Assembly (NCBI GenBank): GCA_930987745.1 | Contig: CAKNKX010000007.1 | Coordinates: forward strand, 1-61,460 | Direction of reading: 5' to 3' | Length of the DNA stretch: 61,460 bases | Source: an uncultured Clostridium sp. | Lineage (GTDB): Bacteria > Bacillota > Clostridia > TANB77 > CAG-508 | In this document: positions 47,504-55,758 of the stretch, in pieces | Position numbering within the stretch: the first letter of the stretch is position 1 | Layout of the letters: each line of letters starts with the position of its first letter | Notes under the pieces: model-generated | Told to the model about the DNA's origin: nothing | Database searches by the model: none | Seen by the model: the letters and a program-made list of their open reading frames with translations, nothing else | Made by a program: the position numbers and the translations under genes

Positions 47504-48506
47504 TTGAAAAAAATAGGTAAACAAACAATTGCTTTTGATAATCCTCCAACTATTACTGAATGTAGTAGTATTGTTGGTCCAAAAGAGGCAAAAGGCCCTC
47601 TTGCTAAATATTTTGACCAAACTTTGGAAGATGAATTTTGGGGAGAAAAGTCTTGGGAAAAGGCTGAAAGCAAAATTATAAAAGAAGCTACTAATATGGT
47701 TATTGCTAAATCTGGAATTGCAAGTCAAGATATTGATTTAGTGTTTGCTGGTGATTTATTAAATCAATGTATTTCTTCTTGTTTTGGTCTAAGAGATGCA
47801 AATATTCCTTTTTTTGGAGTATTTGGAGCTTGTTCAACTTTTGTTGAATCTCTATCTTTAGGTGCAATTGCTGTTGAAAGTTTTGCAAACAATGTACTTT
47901 GTGCAACTTCTAGCCATTTTTGTAGTGCTGAAAAACAATTTAGATTTCCATTAGAATTAGGAAATCAAAGACCTCCAACTAGTCAATGGACAGTTACTGG
48001 TAGTGGTGCAGCTATTTTATCTAAAAAGGGAAATCGGTCCATACATCACTCATATTACACCAGGGAAAATTGTTGACATGGGAATAAAAGATGCAAATAA
48101 TATGGGTGCTGCTATGGCACCAGCTTTTGCTGATACTTTAATCACACATTTTCAAGACACCGGAAGAAACCCAAGTTATTATGATGTTATTGCAAGTGGT
48201 GATTTAGGATATATTGGAAAAGATATAGCAATAGATATTGCAAAATCTAAAGGTTATAATATTAAATCTAATTATGATGATTGTGGAGTTTTAATCTTTG
48301 ATAAAAACGCTCAAGACACACATAGTGGAGGTAGTGGGTGTGCTTGTTGTGGTACTGTTTTTTCAGGATATTTCTTTAAACAGTTAAGGGAAAAAAAGAT
48401 TAAAAAAATACTTTTAATTGCAACTGGTGCTCTTATGAACTCTACAAGTTCTCAACAAGGAGAAAGTATACCAGGAATTGCTCATGCAATCAGCATAGAG
48501 CTTTAA
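47504..48506 (+). CDS. spoVAD: Stage V sporulation protein AD, read through one +1 CGGT shift
   Basis: 333 residues once one base is skipped at 48035. It belongs to the thiolase-fold proteins and binds dipicolinic acid on the channel's inner side. Start TTG 47504 behind AAGGAGATG. Features: GQQTIAF-like start, NQCISSCFGLRDANIPFFGV, FCSAEKQFRFPLELGNQRPP and, after the shift, GSGCACCGTVF. The site GGA AAT C GGT CCA restores KGNGPYITHITPGKI. Neighbours spoVAC and spoVAE are in the canonical order. Confidence 0.88.
48035..48038 (+). other. +1 shift site CGGT in spoVAD
   Basis: AAT-CGG-T: +1 reading gives Asn177-Gly178 of the segment KGNGPY. Confidence 0.85.
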
Positions 48507-48518
48507 GGAGGAATATTT

Positions 48519-48913
48519 ATGGATATTAATTGGGCAAATGTTTTTGATTTTTCTATGCTTTTAAAATGTTTTATAACAGGTGGACTTATTTGTATTATTG
48601 GACAAATTCTAATTGACAAAACAAAACTTACTTCTGCAAGAATTTTAGTTATATTTGTAACTGCTGGTTGTATTTTGGGTGGACTTGGAATTTATCAACA
48701 TTTAGTTGATTTTGCAGGAGCAGGGGCTACTGTTCCTCTTACTGGATTTGGCTACAATTTAGCAAAAGGTGCAATTGAAGCAGTTAAAGAATTTGGTTTA
48801 GTTGGAGCATTTATTGGAGGAGTTAAAGCTGCAGCTCGGTGGAATTGCAGCAGCTGTATTTTTTCGGATATTTAGCAGCTCTTATCTCAAAACCAAAAAT
48901 GAAAAAGCAATAA
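48519..48913 (+). CDS. spoVAE: Stage V sporulation protein AE, read through two +1 shifts
   Basis: 130 residues if one base is skipped at both 48837 and 48865. A small channel protein with about four transmembrane helices; CFITGGLICIIGQILIDKTK and GAGATVPLTGFGYNLAKGAI are typical of SpoVAE/AEb. The first site (GCT C GGT GGA) opens the last transmembrane helix; 26 nt later the second site (TTT C GGA TAT) again needs a +1 step to reach the end GYLAALISKPKMKKQ. Two independent shifts in one short gene both fall at glycines. Confidence 0.85.
48837..48840 (+). other. +1 shift site CGGT in spoVAE (first)
   Basis: GCT-CGG-T: +1 reading gives Ala106-Gly107-Gly108. Confidence 0.83.
48865..48868 (+). 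other. +1 shift site CGGA in spoVAE (second)
   Basis: TTT-CGG-A: +1 reading gives Phe115-Gly116-Tyr117 and leads to the natural stop TAA at 48911. Confidence 0.83.
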
Positions 48914-48927
48914 TTTAATATATACGA

Positions 48928-48953
48928 AAAAAGACCATTAATTGGTCCTTTTT
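48928..48953. terminator. Bidirectional terminator
   Basis: GACCATTAATTGGTC with A-run before and T-run after, between convergent spoVAE and the protease gene. Confidence 0.75.
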
Positions 48954-48973
48954 CTGTTTTCTCTATTTATATT

Positions 48974-51475
48974 TTATCTATCTATATTTTTATATCTGAA
49001 ATATGCAAATCCGCCAAAAGCAATTATCGCTATTACTAAAGCAATTACAATGACAGTACTTCCTGCATGTGGTAATGCTGTAGGTCTTTGTGAATTATTA
49101 GTATTTTGTACTCCGTTTCCTGTATTTCCACTGTTTACGTTATTAACATTACCATTAATTGTGTCATCTATTACGTCATCTACTCCACCAACTAATTCTC
49201 CATCTACATATCCTTTTATATCTGCATCTTCTGCTATATCTAATACTAATTCTGATATTTGTTCTACACTTTGATTTCCTGCTGTTGCAACTTCTCTTAC
49301 ATATAAATATAGATTTTCATAGTCTATTAGGTTTTCTATCGCTAATATTTCGTCTTGTTTTATAGTTAATGTGATTGAATATGTTCCATCACTTTCTTTA
49401 ACCATTTTTGGCATTTCTTTCCAATTTGTTATATTTTTATCTCCCTGTGTTCCTGAAATATAGTAATAATGAGTATATGAATTAGTTTCATCTCCTATTT
49501 GTATTCCTGAAACTTTTATTGTTATAGTTCCTTGTTTAGTTTGTTCTGCATTTTCTGTATAAAAATGTATTTCTGCTTTTGTAATTTGTGAAATAGCATT
49601 TCTAAAGTTTGATGATACAGGTTTATTATCTTCTGGCTCATCAGTATCTGTACCTGGATTTTCTGGCTCTTCTGGGTCTGGGTTTTCTGGTTCTTCTGGT
49701 GTTTCAGTTTCTTCTGATAAAGTTGTATATCCTTTTATACATAAATTTCCTTTTAAATCATCTTGAATTGTTGCCAAATCTGTCCACACATTAGCTGAAA
49801 AACCATCTTCATTTGCACAGAAACTTTCCCCTTCATTTACTATTGCATCTTTCCAGTAAGAATCTTCAGTTCTACTTTCTAGTGCTACTTGTTTTGGAGA
49901 AGAATCTGAAGTAACTTCTAATACTACTACAAATTTATCTCCTGTTAGTCTAACTGGTTCTACAAATTCAATTGTATGGAACCCAGGTTCAACAGAAACT
50001 GTATCCCCCTCTTTTAGTCTTACTTCTTGTAAATCATCTATATTTTTACTATCCCCATTAGGATTTACTAAAACTTTACAATTATATCCTTGGAATGTAT
50101 ATACACTTATTTTATCTAGAACTTCTTGTACACTTGAATCTCTTGTAAATACATTTGCCAAATATACTTTTCCTGATTCAAATACAGCTATATTATTAGA
50201 TACTCCTAAAATATCATTTTGATACACATTATCATAATCTTTTGAATTTGTTGCCTTTTCAATTCCAGACAAAGTTGTATAAACATTACAATCTTCGTAA
50301 GAAACATACATATATCCGTCATTTCCTATTTTTATAACTAGATTATCGTCTCTTACTTCTACTTTAGATTCCCCATATATTTGTTTATATGCATTAACAA
50401 CTATATCTGTTGGAATTTTTTCAGGAGAATCATATGTTAATTCTTCCCAATATGATGGATCTTCATTAAATAACATCTCTTTTATTGTTAGTAAATTTTC
50501 TGTTATTTCTTCTCCCCATGAATTTTTTACAATCCATGCTCCATTTGCTGTTGGTCTATTATTTTCATTAAAATTATCCAAACTATAATTGTCATCCCAA
50601 CCTATAATTGTAACAGCATGGTCAATTGGATTTGAAAAAGAATCTGAGCAATACATAGCTCCTGTTTCGTTGTTATAATTATCTCCAAATATTGATGCTC
50701 CAGATATTCCAGCATATATTCCACCATAATTAGCAATATGTTCTTTCATACTGTCCATTACAACTTCTTTTTCTGAAGAATCTACTGATTCAAATTCTGC
50801 TGTGTCATATAATGTCGTTTTTACCTCTTTATTTTGTATTTCAGAAATGTCTATATCTTCTTCACTATTCTCAAATGGTAAATCTTCTTCATCTATTGCG
50901 CCTAGTCCGTTTGTCAAATATTGAATAGCCATATAGAAATTTCCACCCTCACTTACTTCTTTTGAAAAACCATATTCATTTGTTTTATTATCTAAAAATG
51001 AAGATTTTGCTGTTGCATAGTTCATATGTTTTTCTGAAAAATCATATACTACTGGACCTTTTGAAGAATTATAATCCCTCATTGCTAAATTTGTCTCTAA
51101 AGCACCTAGTGAAGCAAATGCCCAACAACTATTTGTATTCATTTGATTTTTTATTGTCGTATTTTCTGGAATTACGTCTTTTAAATTATATGAATCCATT
51201 AATGGACCTTTTAATAGCATTTGCATTCTAAAAATATTTTTTAAATTTTTAAGATATGTTGCATTATCTTGTGATTTTATTATGTCATATTTTCTTGGCA
51301 TAATTGAATTTTCTTTTTCTTCGTCACTTAATTTTTGCCATTCTTTGTATTCTTCAGAATAGTCAGTTTTCGATATTTGTGACTCTAACTCATTGTTTGC
51401 ATAAACAAAACTAAAAGAAAAAATCATAAAAATAGCTACAATTAAACTAAATAATTTTACAATATTCTTTTTCAT
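48974..51475 (-). CDS. Cell-surface papain-like (C1) cysteine protease with sorting signal
   Basis: 833 residues. Signal peptide (about 1-26, hydrophobic IVKLFSLIVAIFMIFSFSFVYA). A C1-type protease domain (about 100-420) has the catalytic Cys in NQMNTNSCWAFASLGALE, the His in DHAVTIIGWDD and the Asn in WIVKNSWG. Then a lectin-like or stalk domain and a Pro/Glu-rich linker (around 590-625). The C-terminal tail is ALPHAG, a hydrophobic helix and basic residues, a sortase-type signal with LPHAG instead of LPxTG. The sortase at 18617 is a candidate partner. The GG before His is normal for the family. Confidence 0.88.
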   Translation of the reverse strand: MKKNIVKLFSLIVAIFMIFSFSFVYANNELESQISKTDYSEEYKEWQKLSDEEKENSIMPRKYDIIKSQDNATYLKNLKNIFRMQMLLKGPLMDSYNLKDVIPENTTIKNQMNTNSCWAFASLGALETNLAMRDYNSSKGPVVYDFSEKHMNYATAKSSFLDNKTNEYGFSKEVSEGGNFYMAIQYLTNGLGAIDEEDLPFENSEEDIDISEIQNKEVKTTLYDTAEFESVDSSEKEVVMDSMKEHIANYGGIYAGISGASIFGDNYNNETGAMYCSDSFSNPIDHAVTIIGWDDNYSLDNFNENNRPTANGAWIVKNSWGEEITENLLTIKEMLFNEDPSYWEELTYDSPEKIPTDIVVNAYKQIYGESKVEVRDDNLVIKIGNDGYMYVSYEDCNVYTTLSGIEKATNSKDYDNVYQNDILGVSNNIAVFESGKVYLANVFTRDSSVQEVLDKISVYTFQGYNCKVLVNPNGDSKNIDDLQEVRLKEGDTVSVEPGFHTIEFVEPVRLTGDKFVVVLEVTSDSSPKQVALESRTEDSYWKDAIVNEGESFCANEDGFSANVWTDLATIQDDLKGNLCIKGYTTLSEETETPEEPENPDPEEPENPGTDTDEPEDNKPVSSNFRNAISQITKAEIHFYTENAEQTKQGTITIKVSGIQIGDETNSYTHYYYISGTQGDKNITNWKEMPKMVKESDGTYSITLTIKQDEILAIENLIDYENLYLYVREVATAGNQSVEQISELVLDIAEDADIKGYVDGELVGGVDDVIDDTINGNVNNVNSGNTGNGVQNTNNSQRPTALPHAGSTVIVIALVIAIIAFGGFAYFRYKNIDR

Positions 51476-51608
51476 TTTATCTTAACCCCTTTTATTTTAT
51501 TTATCTTAAGCTTATCATTACTATTTATTTTTTTCAATATAAGTTATATATGTCATTAAATTTTAATTCTATTGTAATATTTCTGACATATTTCTACAAA
51601 AAAAGAAA

Positions 51609-51651
51609 TAACCAGAAAGTCTAACTAAATATTAGTTAAATTTTCTGGTTA
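51609..51651 (-). terminator. Terminator of the infC-rpmI-rplT operon
   Basis: TAACCAGAAA (51609) pairs with TTTCTGGTTA (51642), with an inner TAACTAA/TTAGTTA stem. Confidence 0.75.
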
Positions 51652-51663
51652 CTTCTGTTTTAT

Positions 51664-52014
51664 TTATGCTTTTTTTGCAATTTCAGCTATTTCTGTAAAT
51701 GCTTTTGGGTCATTTACTGCTATTTCAGCTAACATTTTTCTGTTAATTGTAACATTTGCTTTTTTTAGTCCTGCAATCATTTTGCTGTATGTTGTTCCAT
51801 TCATTCTTGCTGCTGCATTTATTCTTGCAATCCATAATTTTCTAAAATTACTTTTTTTATCTTTTCTTCCTACATATGCATATGATAAAGATTTTAATAC
51901 AGCTTGGTTTGCATTTCTAAATCTATAATGTTTTGCTCCATAATATCCTTTTGCTTGTTTTAATATTTTTTTATGTCTTGCTCTTGTTGTTCTTCCTGAT
52001 TTTACTCTTGCCAT
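51664..52014 (-). CDS. rplT: 50S ribosomal protein L20
   Basis: 116 residues, normal. It begins [42 protein letters not shown] is conserved. In Firmicutes L20 also binds the infC leader to repress the operon. Confidence 0.97.
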   Translation of the reverse strand: MARVKSGRTTRARHKKILKQAKGYYGAKHYRFRNANQAVLKSLSYAYVGRKDKKSNFRKLWIARINAAARMNGTTYSKMIAGLKKANVTINRKMLAEIAVNDPKAFTEIAEIAKKA

Positions 52015-52045
52015 TTATTTTCACCTTCCTTAATCCTTGTTTTAA

Positions 52046-52249
52046 TTAGTTACCATATGGTAATAGTTTTTTGATTGTTTTTTCACATGTTTTATCAGCA
52101 TAAGCATTTTGAATCTTTCCTGATTTTTTTTGTCTTTTTGTTTTATTTGCAAGTAAGTGTCTTCTGTTTGATTTTGTTCTTTTTACTTTTCCTGTAGCTG
52201 TTAAAGAATATCTTTTTTTAGCAGCTTTATTTGTTTTTAATTTTGGCAT
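52046..52249 (-). CDS. rpmI: 50S ribosomal protein L35
   Basis: 67 residues. MPKLKTNKAAKKRYSLTATGKVKR and RHLLANKTKRQKKSG are typical. Second gene of the operon. Confidence 0.97.
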   Translation of the reverse strand: MPKLKTNKAAKKRYSLTATGKVKRTKSNRRHLLANKTKRQKKSGKIQNAYADKTCEKTIKKLLPYGN

Positions 52250-52284
52250 AATAATATACTCCTTTCATTTTTTCTATATCTATC

Positions 52285-52797
52285 TTAAGCGTTTTTCTTT
52301 GCTAAGATTGTAAACATATTTCTTCCTTCCAATTTAGGCGCTTTTTCAACTACTGCAACATCTTCTAAAGCTTCTATAAATTTATTTAAAACTAATTCTC
52401 CTGCTTTAGAATTATTTACTTCTCTTCCCCTAAATCTTACAGTGATTTTAACTTTGTTTCCATCTTCTAAAAATTTTCTTGCATTTTTAGATTTGAATCC
52501 AAAGTCATGTTCTTCAATATTTGGAGTTACTCTTAATTCCTTTACTTCTAAAACTTTTTGTTTTTTCTTAGCTTCTTTTTCTTTTTTAGCTTGCTCAAAT
52601 TTATATTTTCCATAGTTCATAATTTTACAAACTTGTGGATTTGCATTTGGTGCAACTAAAACTAAATCTAAGTTTTTTTCTTCAGCTTTTTCTAAAGCTT
52701 CTCTTAAAGAAACAACTCCCAATTTTTCTCCTTTGTCCCCGATTAATTGAACTTCTTTGGCTCTAATTTGTCCATTTACTGGTAATTCTTGTTTTAT
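52285..52797 (-). CDS. infC: Translation initiation factor IF-3, probable ATA start
   Basis: 170 residues from ATA at 52797. GGAGGTG is 6 nt upstream, the ideal spacing; the only other candidates (TTG, GTG) lie inside that sequence. IF-3 genes commonly use rare initiation codons (AUU in E. coli) for autoregulation. The N-domain begins IKQELPVNGQIRAKEVQLIGDKGEKLG; the C-domain has KELRVTPNIEEHDFGFKSKNARKFL and KITVRFRGRE. It leads the operon with rpmI and rplT. Confidence 0.93.
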   Translation of the reverse strand: MKQELPVNGQIRAKEVQLIGDKGEKLGVVSLREALEKAEEKNLDLVLVAPNANPQVCKIMNYGKYKFEQAKKEKEAKKKQKVLEVKELRVTPNIEEHDFGFKSKNARKFLEDGNKVKITVRFRGREVNNSKAGELVLNKFIEALEDVAVVEKAPKLEGRNMFTILAKKNA

Positions 52798-52812
52798 ATA
52801 AAACACCTCCAA

Positions 52813-52946
52813 AATAAAAAAATTTGACTCTTGTTACAAGCCAAATTAAAACACATTTAGCATTATTACTAAATCTTATTTAATTCTAACCCTTTTCCCT
52901 ATTTAGATTGGGTGAGAAGATTTAACTTCTTCTTGTAACGAATAAT
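52813..52946 (-). promoter_or_regulatory. infC-rpmI-rplT leader with terminator (L20-leader candidate)
   Basis: On the transcript an early GTTACAAG (52939-52932) is complementary to CTTGTAAC (52840-52833) in the loop side of a terminator hairpin (ATTTGG ... CAAAT, then T-run, 52847-52816). This gives an antiterminator/terminator choice, as in L20-controlled leaders of Firmicutes. An AGAAG/CTTCT hairpin lies at 52915-52935. The exact L20 site needs a covariance model. Confidence 0.6.
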
Positions 52947-52975
52947 ATTATATACTATTTTTCCCCTTGCGTCAA
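52947..52975 (-). promoter_or_regulatory. infC operon promoter
   Basis: On the minus strand TTGACG (52975-52970), 17-nt spacer, TATAAT (52952-52947). The transcript would start a few nt before the GTTACAAG element. Confidence 0.8.
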
Positions 52976-53052
52976 GGGGTTTTATAATTTTTTTACTCAA
53001 GTGTTGTAATATTTTGCAGATAACTTTTTATAATATCTTCTATTATTATAAA

Positions 53053-53075
53053 AAGCCTTACTTAAGAAGGCCCGT
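53053..53075 (-). terminator. Terminator of the small membrane protein gene
   Basis: GCCTTACTTAAGAAGGC hairpin followed on the minus strand by a U-run. Confidence 0.65.
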
Positions 53076-53076
53076 T

Positions 53077-53208
53077 TTAACTATCATCATCAATGATAAA
53101 CATCCCTATTATTAATATTAATAGGAACATTGCAAAATCATTTGTCACAATAAAAACTATGACACTGATGACAGCAAGAGTTACTAACTCCTTCTTGTTT
53201 TTTCTCAT
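53077..53208 (-). CDS. Small membrane protein (43 residues)
   Basis: Starts at ATG 53208 behind AAGGAGG with 7-nt spacing and reads MRKNKKELVTLAVISVIVFI, then VTNDFAMFLLILIIGMFII, then DDDS. Two hydrophobic segments with a basic start and an acidic end fit a small hairpin or single-helix membrane protein. No family recognised. A terminator follows. Confidence 0.68.
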   Translation of the reverse strand: MRKNKKELVTLAVISVIVFIVTNDFAMFLLILIIGMFIIDDDS

Positions 53209-53422
53209 TCTGCATCCTCCTTCTTAAGCTGGCTCACAGTTTGCAAAAAAGCAATCTGTAAAGCTGACAAGCTGTCACTAATAATTATATCACACTTGCA
53301 GTGAATTTAGAACAATTTTTATATTTATTTTAAGAAACTATTTGGGTTTTTATTTAATTCTTGATATTTATTGCAAAATATTATATAATCACCTTAAATT
53401 TTATAAAAAGGAGCGATGTTTA

Positions 53423-53683
53423 ATGAATCAAGTTGAAATAGGAAGAGTTTATCGTCATTTCAAAGGAAACTACTGTTTTGTAGAAAATATTGCCTATGAC
53501 TCGGAAACACAAGAAAGAATGGTTGTATATAAACCACTTTATCCAAGAGAAGATGGTCGTTTAATTTGGGTAAGACCTGAAAAAATGTTTTTAGAAGAAC
53601 TACCTGAAAGACCAGATAATATAACAGGTCAAAAAGTAAGATTTGAATTAGTAAAAGATATTGAAAAAGATTATTTAAAATAG
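53423..53683 (+). CDS. DUF1653 family protein
   Basis: 86 residues from ATG 53423 (AAAAGGAG upstream; a longer reading from 53342 has no ribosome binding site). IGRVYRHFKGNYCFVENIAY, then DSETQERMVVYKPLY, then a WVRPEKMF segment, is the DUF1653 pattern. Function unknown. A hairpin (ATGTCC/GGACAT, 53695-53725) separates it from serS. Confidence 0.85.
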   Translation: MNQVEIGRVYRHFKGNYCFVENIAYDSETQERMVVYKPLYPREDGRLIWVRPEKMFLEELPERPDNITGQKVRFELVKDIEKDYLK

Positions 53684-53743
53684 ATTGTCGAAAAATGTCC
53701 ATTAGTGACAGGTCCATTTGGACATTAGTAACGGAGGAAATTT

Positions 53744-55029
53744 ATGATAGATATTAAATTTTTAAGAGAAAATCCTGATGTAGTTAAAGAGAACATCAAA
53801 AAGAAATTTCAAGATAATAAACTTCACTTAGTTGATGAAGTAATTGAACTAGATGTAAAAAATAGAGAAGCTAAATTAAATGGAGATAATTTAAGGTCTG
53901 AAAGAAAACATTTAAGTAGCCAAATAGGTATACTTATGAGAGATGGAAAAAAAGACGAAGCTGAAAAAATAAAAGCTGAAGTTAGTGAAATAAACGAAAA
54001 GCTTGAAGAAAATGAGAAATTAGAAACTGAATATAGTCAAGCAATCAAAGAAAAAATGATGAAAATACCAAATATTATGCATCCTTCTGTTCCAATTCGG
54101 AGAAGATGATAGTAAAAATGTCGAAATCGAAAAATTTGGTGAACCTGTAGTTCCTGACTATGAAATTCCTTTTCATGGTGAAATTTTAGAAGGATTAGGT
54201 GGATTAGACTTAGATAGTGCAAGAAGAGTCGCAGGACAAGGGTTCTACTATTTAATGGGTAATGTTGCAAGATTACATTCAGCAGTTTTAACATATGCAA
54301 GAGATTTTATGATTAACAAAGGTTTTACTTATTGCATACCACCATATATGATAAGGTCAGATGTTGTAACTGGTGTTATGAGTTTTGAAGAAATGGATGC
54401 AATGATGTACAAAATTGAAGGCGAAGATTTGTATTTAATAGGTACTTCTGAACATTCTATGATTGGTAAATTTAAAGACCAAATACTGAAAAAAGAAGAT
54501 ATGCCATATACTATGACATCATACTCTCCTTGCTTTAGAAAAGAAAAAGGAGCTCATGGATTAGAAGAACGCCGGAGTATATAGAATACATCAATTCGAA
54601 AAACAAGAAATGATAGTTGTATGTGAACCAGAAGATAGCTGGAATTGGTATGAAAAAATGTGGTCATATACAGTTGAATTTTTCAGAAGTATGAACATTC
54701 CAGTAAGAACTTTAGAATGTTGTTCTGGAGATTTAGCAGACTTAAAAGCTAAATCTTGTGATGTTGAAGCATGGAGTCCAAGACAAAAGAAATATTTTGA
54801 AGTTGGAAGTTGTTCTAATCTAACAGATGCACAAGCTCGTAGACTTGGAATTAGAATCAAAGGAGAAAACGGAACATATTTTGCACATACTTTAAACAAT
54901 ACTGTAGTTGCCCCACCTAGAATGCTTATTTCTATTATGGAAAACAATTATCAACCTGATGGAAGTGTAATAATTCCAGAAGTCTTAAGACCATATATGG
55001 GTGGATTAGAAAAAATCGAAAAAATTTAA
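53744..55029 (+). CDS. serS: Seryl-tRNA synthetase, read through two +1 CGGA shifts
   Basis: 427 residues when one base is skipped at 54098 and again at 54573. It charges tRNA-Ser. The N-terminal coiled coil (about 25-110) precedes the class II core: [22 protein letters not shown], motif 2 [15 protein letters not shown] (rebuilt only by the second shift) and motif 3 [20 protein letters not shown]. Site 1 (CCA ATT C GGA GAA) gives Ile118-Gly119, and site 2 (CGC C GGA GTA) gives Arg276-Gly277. Length and motifs are normal in the shifted reading, and in the zero frame the protein would stop at 54109. It is probably co-transcribed with ysxC. Confidence 0.9.
54098..54101 (+). other. +1 shift site CGGA in serS (first)
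   Basis: ATT-CGG-A: +1 reading gives Ile-Gly-Glu-Asp-Asp. In the zero frame TGA follows four codons later. Confidence 0.85.
54573..54576 (+). other. +1 shift site CGGA in serS (second)
   Basis: CGC-CGG-A: +1 reading gives Glu-Arg-Gly-Val-Tyr-Arg of class II motif 2. In the zero frame TAG follows two codons later. Confidence 0.87.
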
Positions 55030-55051
55030 AATGAGAAAAAGGAGAACTTTT

Positions 55052-55647
55052 ATGCTAGTTAAAAATCCTAAGTTTGAAGTTTCAGCAGTTAGTCCTAAGC
55101 AATATCCAAAGTTAGGACTTCCTGAAATTGTTTTAGTTGGAAAATCAAATGTTGGAAAGTCGAGTTTTATAAATACATTAATTAATAGAAAAAAGTTAGC
55201 TAGAACTAGTAGTGAGCCTCGGAAAAACTCGTCAAATTAATTTTTATAATATTGATGAAAAGTTTTATTTTGTAGACCTTCCTCGGCTATGGTTATAGCA
55301 AAATGTCTAAAAAGGAACAAGCTCAAGTTGGAAAATTTATTGAGGAATATTTATTTAACCGAAATGAAATTTCTTTAATTATATTTTTAGTTGATATTAG
55401 ACATAAACCAACTGAAAATGATAAATTAATGTATAATTATGTTATTTCAGCAAAACTTCCTTTTATTATTGTTGCAAATAAGGCTGATAAAATTGCTGTA
55501 ACAAAAGTAGATGATTCTGTAAAAGCTCTACAAAAAGAATTAAATCCTATTGGTGATATTCCCATATTTCCTTTTTCTTCTGAAAGAAAAATATATACTG
55601 ATAATATGTGGAAATATTTAGATGAGTTTTTAGAACAATTACATTAA
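55052..55647 (+). CDS. ysxC: Ribosome-biogenesis GTPase YsxC/EngB, read through two +1 shifts
   Basis: 197 residues, the normal length, when one base is skipped at 55220 and at 55284. It helps assemble the 50S subunit. P-loop GKSNVGKSS (31-39). Site 1 (GAG CCT C GGA AAA ACT) restores the [10 protein letters not shown] switch I/G2 region (Gly57). Site 2 (CTT CCT C GGC TAT GGT) restores the DLPGYGYSK G3 region (Gly78). NKADK (G4) is intact. Both Gly residues are invariant in the family. Without shifts only the first ~63 residues would be made. Start ATG 55052 follows AAAAAGGAG. Confidence 0.9.
55220..55223 (+). other. +1 shift site CGGA in ysxC (first)
   Basis: CCT-CGG-A: +1 reading gives Pro56-Gly57-Lys-Thr of the G2 region. 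Confidence 0.87.
55284..55287 (+). other. +1 shift site CGGC in ysxC (second)
   Basis: CCT-CGG-C: +1 reading gives Pro77-Gly78-Tyr-Gly of the G3 region DxPG. Confidence 0.87.
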
Positions 55648-55664
55648 AATAACTAAAATTTGCA

Positions 55665-55691
55665 GGTGTTGTAAATAATAATTACAATACC
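55665..55691 (+). terminator. Terminator of the serS-ysxC unit
   Basis: GGTGTTGTAA pairs with TTACAATACC (one G-T pair), then T6. Confidence 0.7.
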
Positions 55692-55758
55692 TTTTTTGTT
55701 TCTATTTTTCTTATTTTGCATATAATATATAAATATTTTAAAAAGGAGACGTTTGTTT

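Noticed and set aside
54098..54576. CCWGG methylation-linked base-calling artefact
   Set aside because: The two ysxC sites would fit CCTGG, but ATT-GGA, CGC-GGA, AAT-GGT, TTT-GGA and TAT-GGA do not share a methylation motif.
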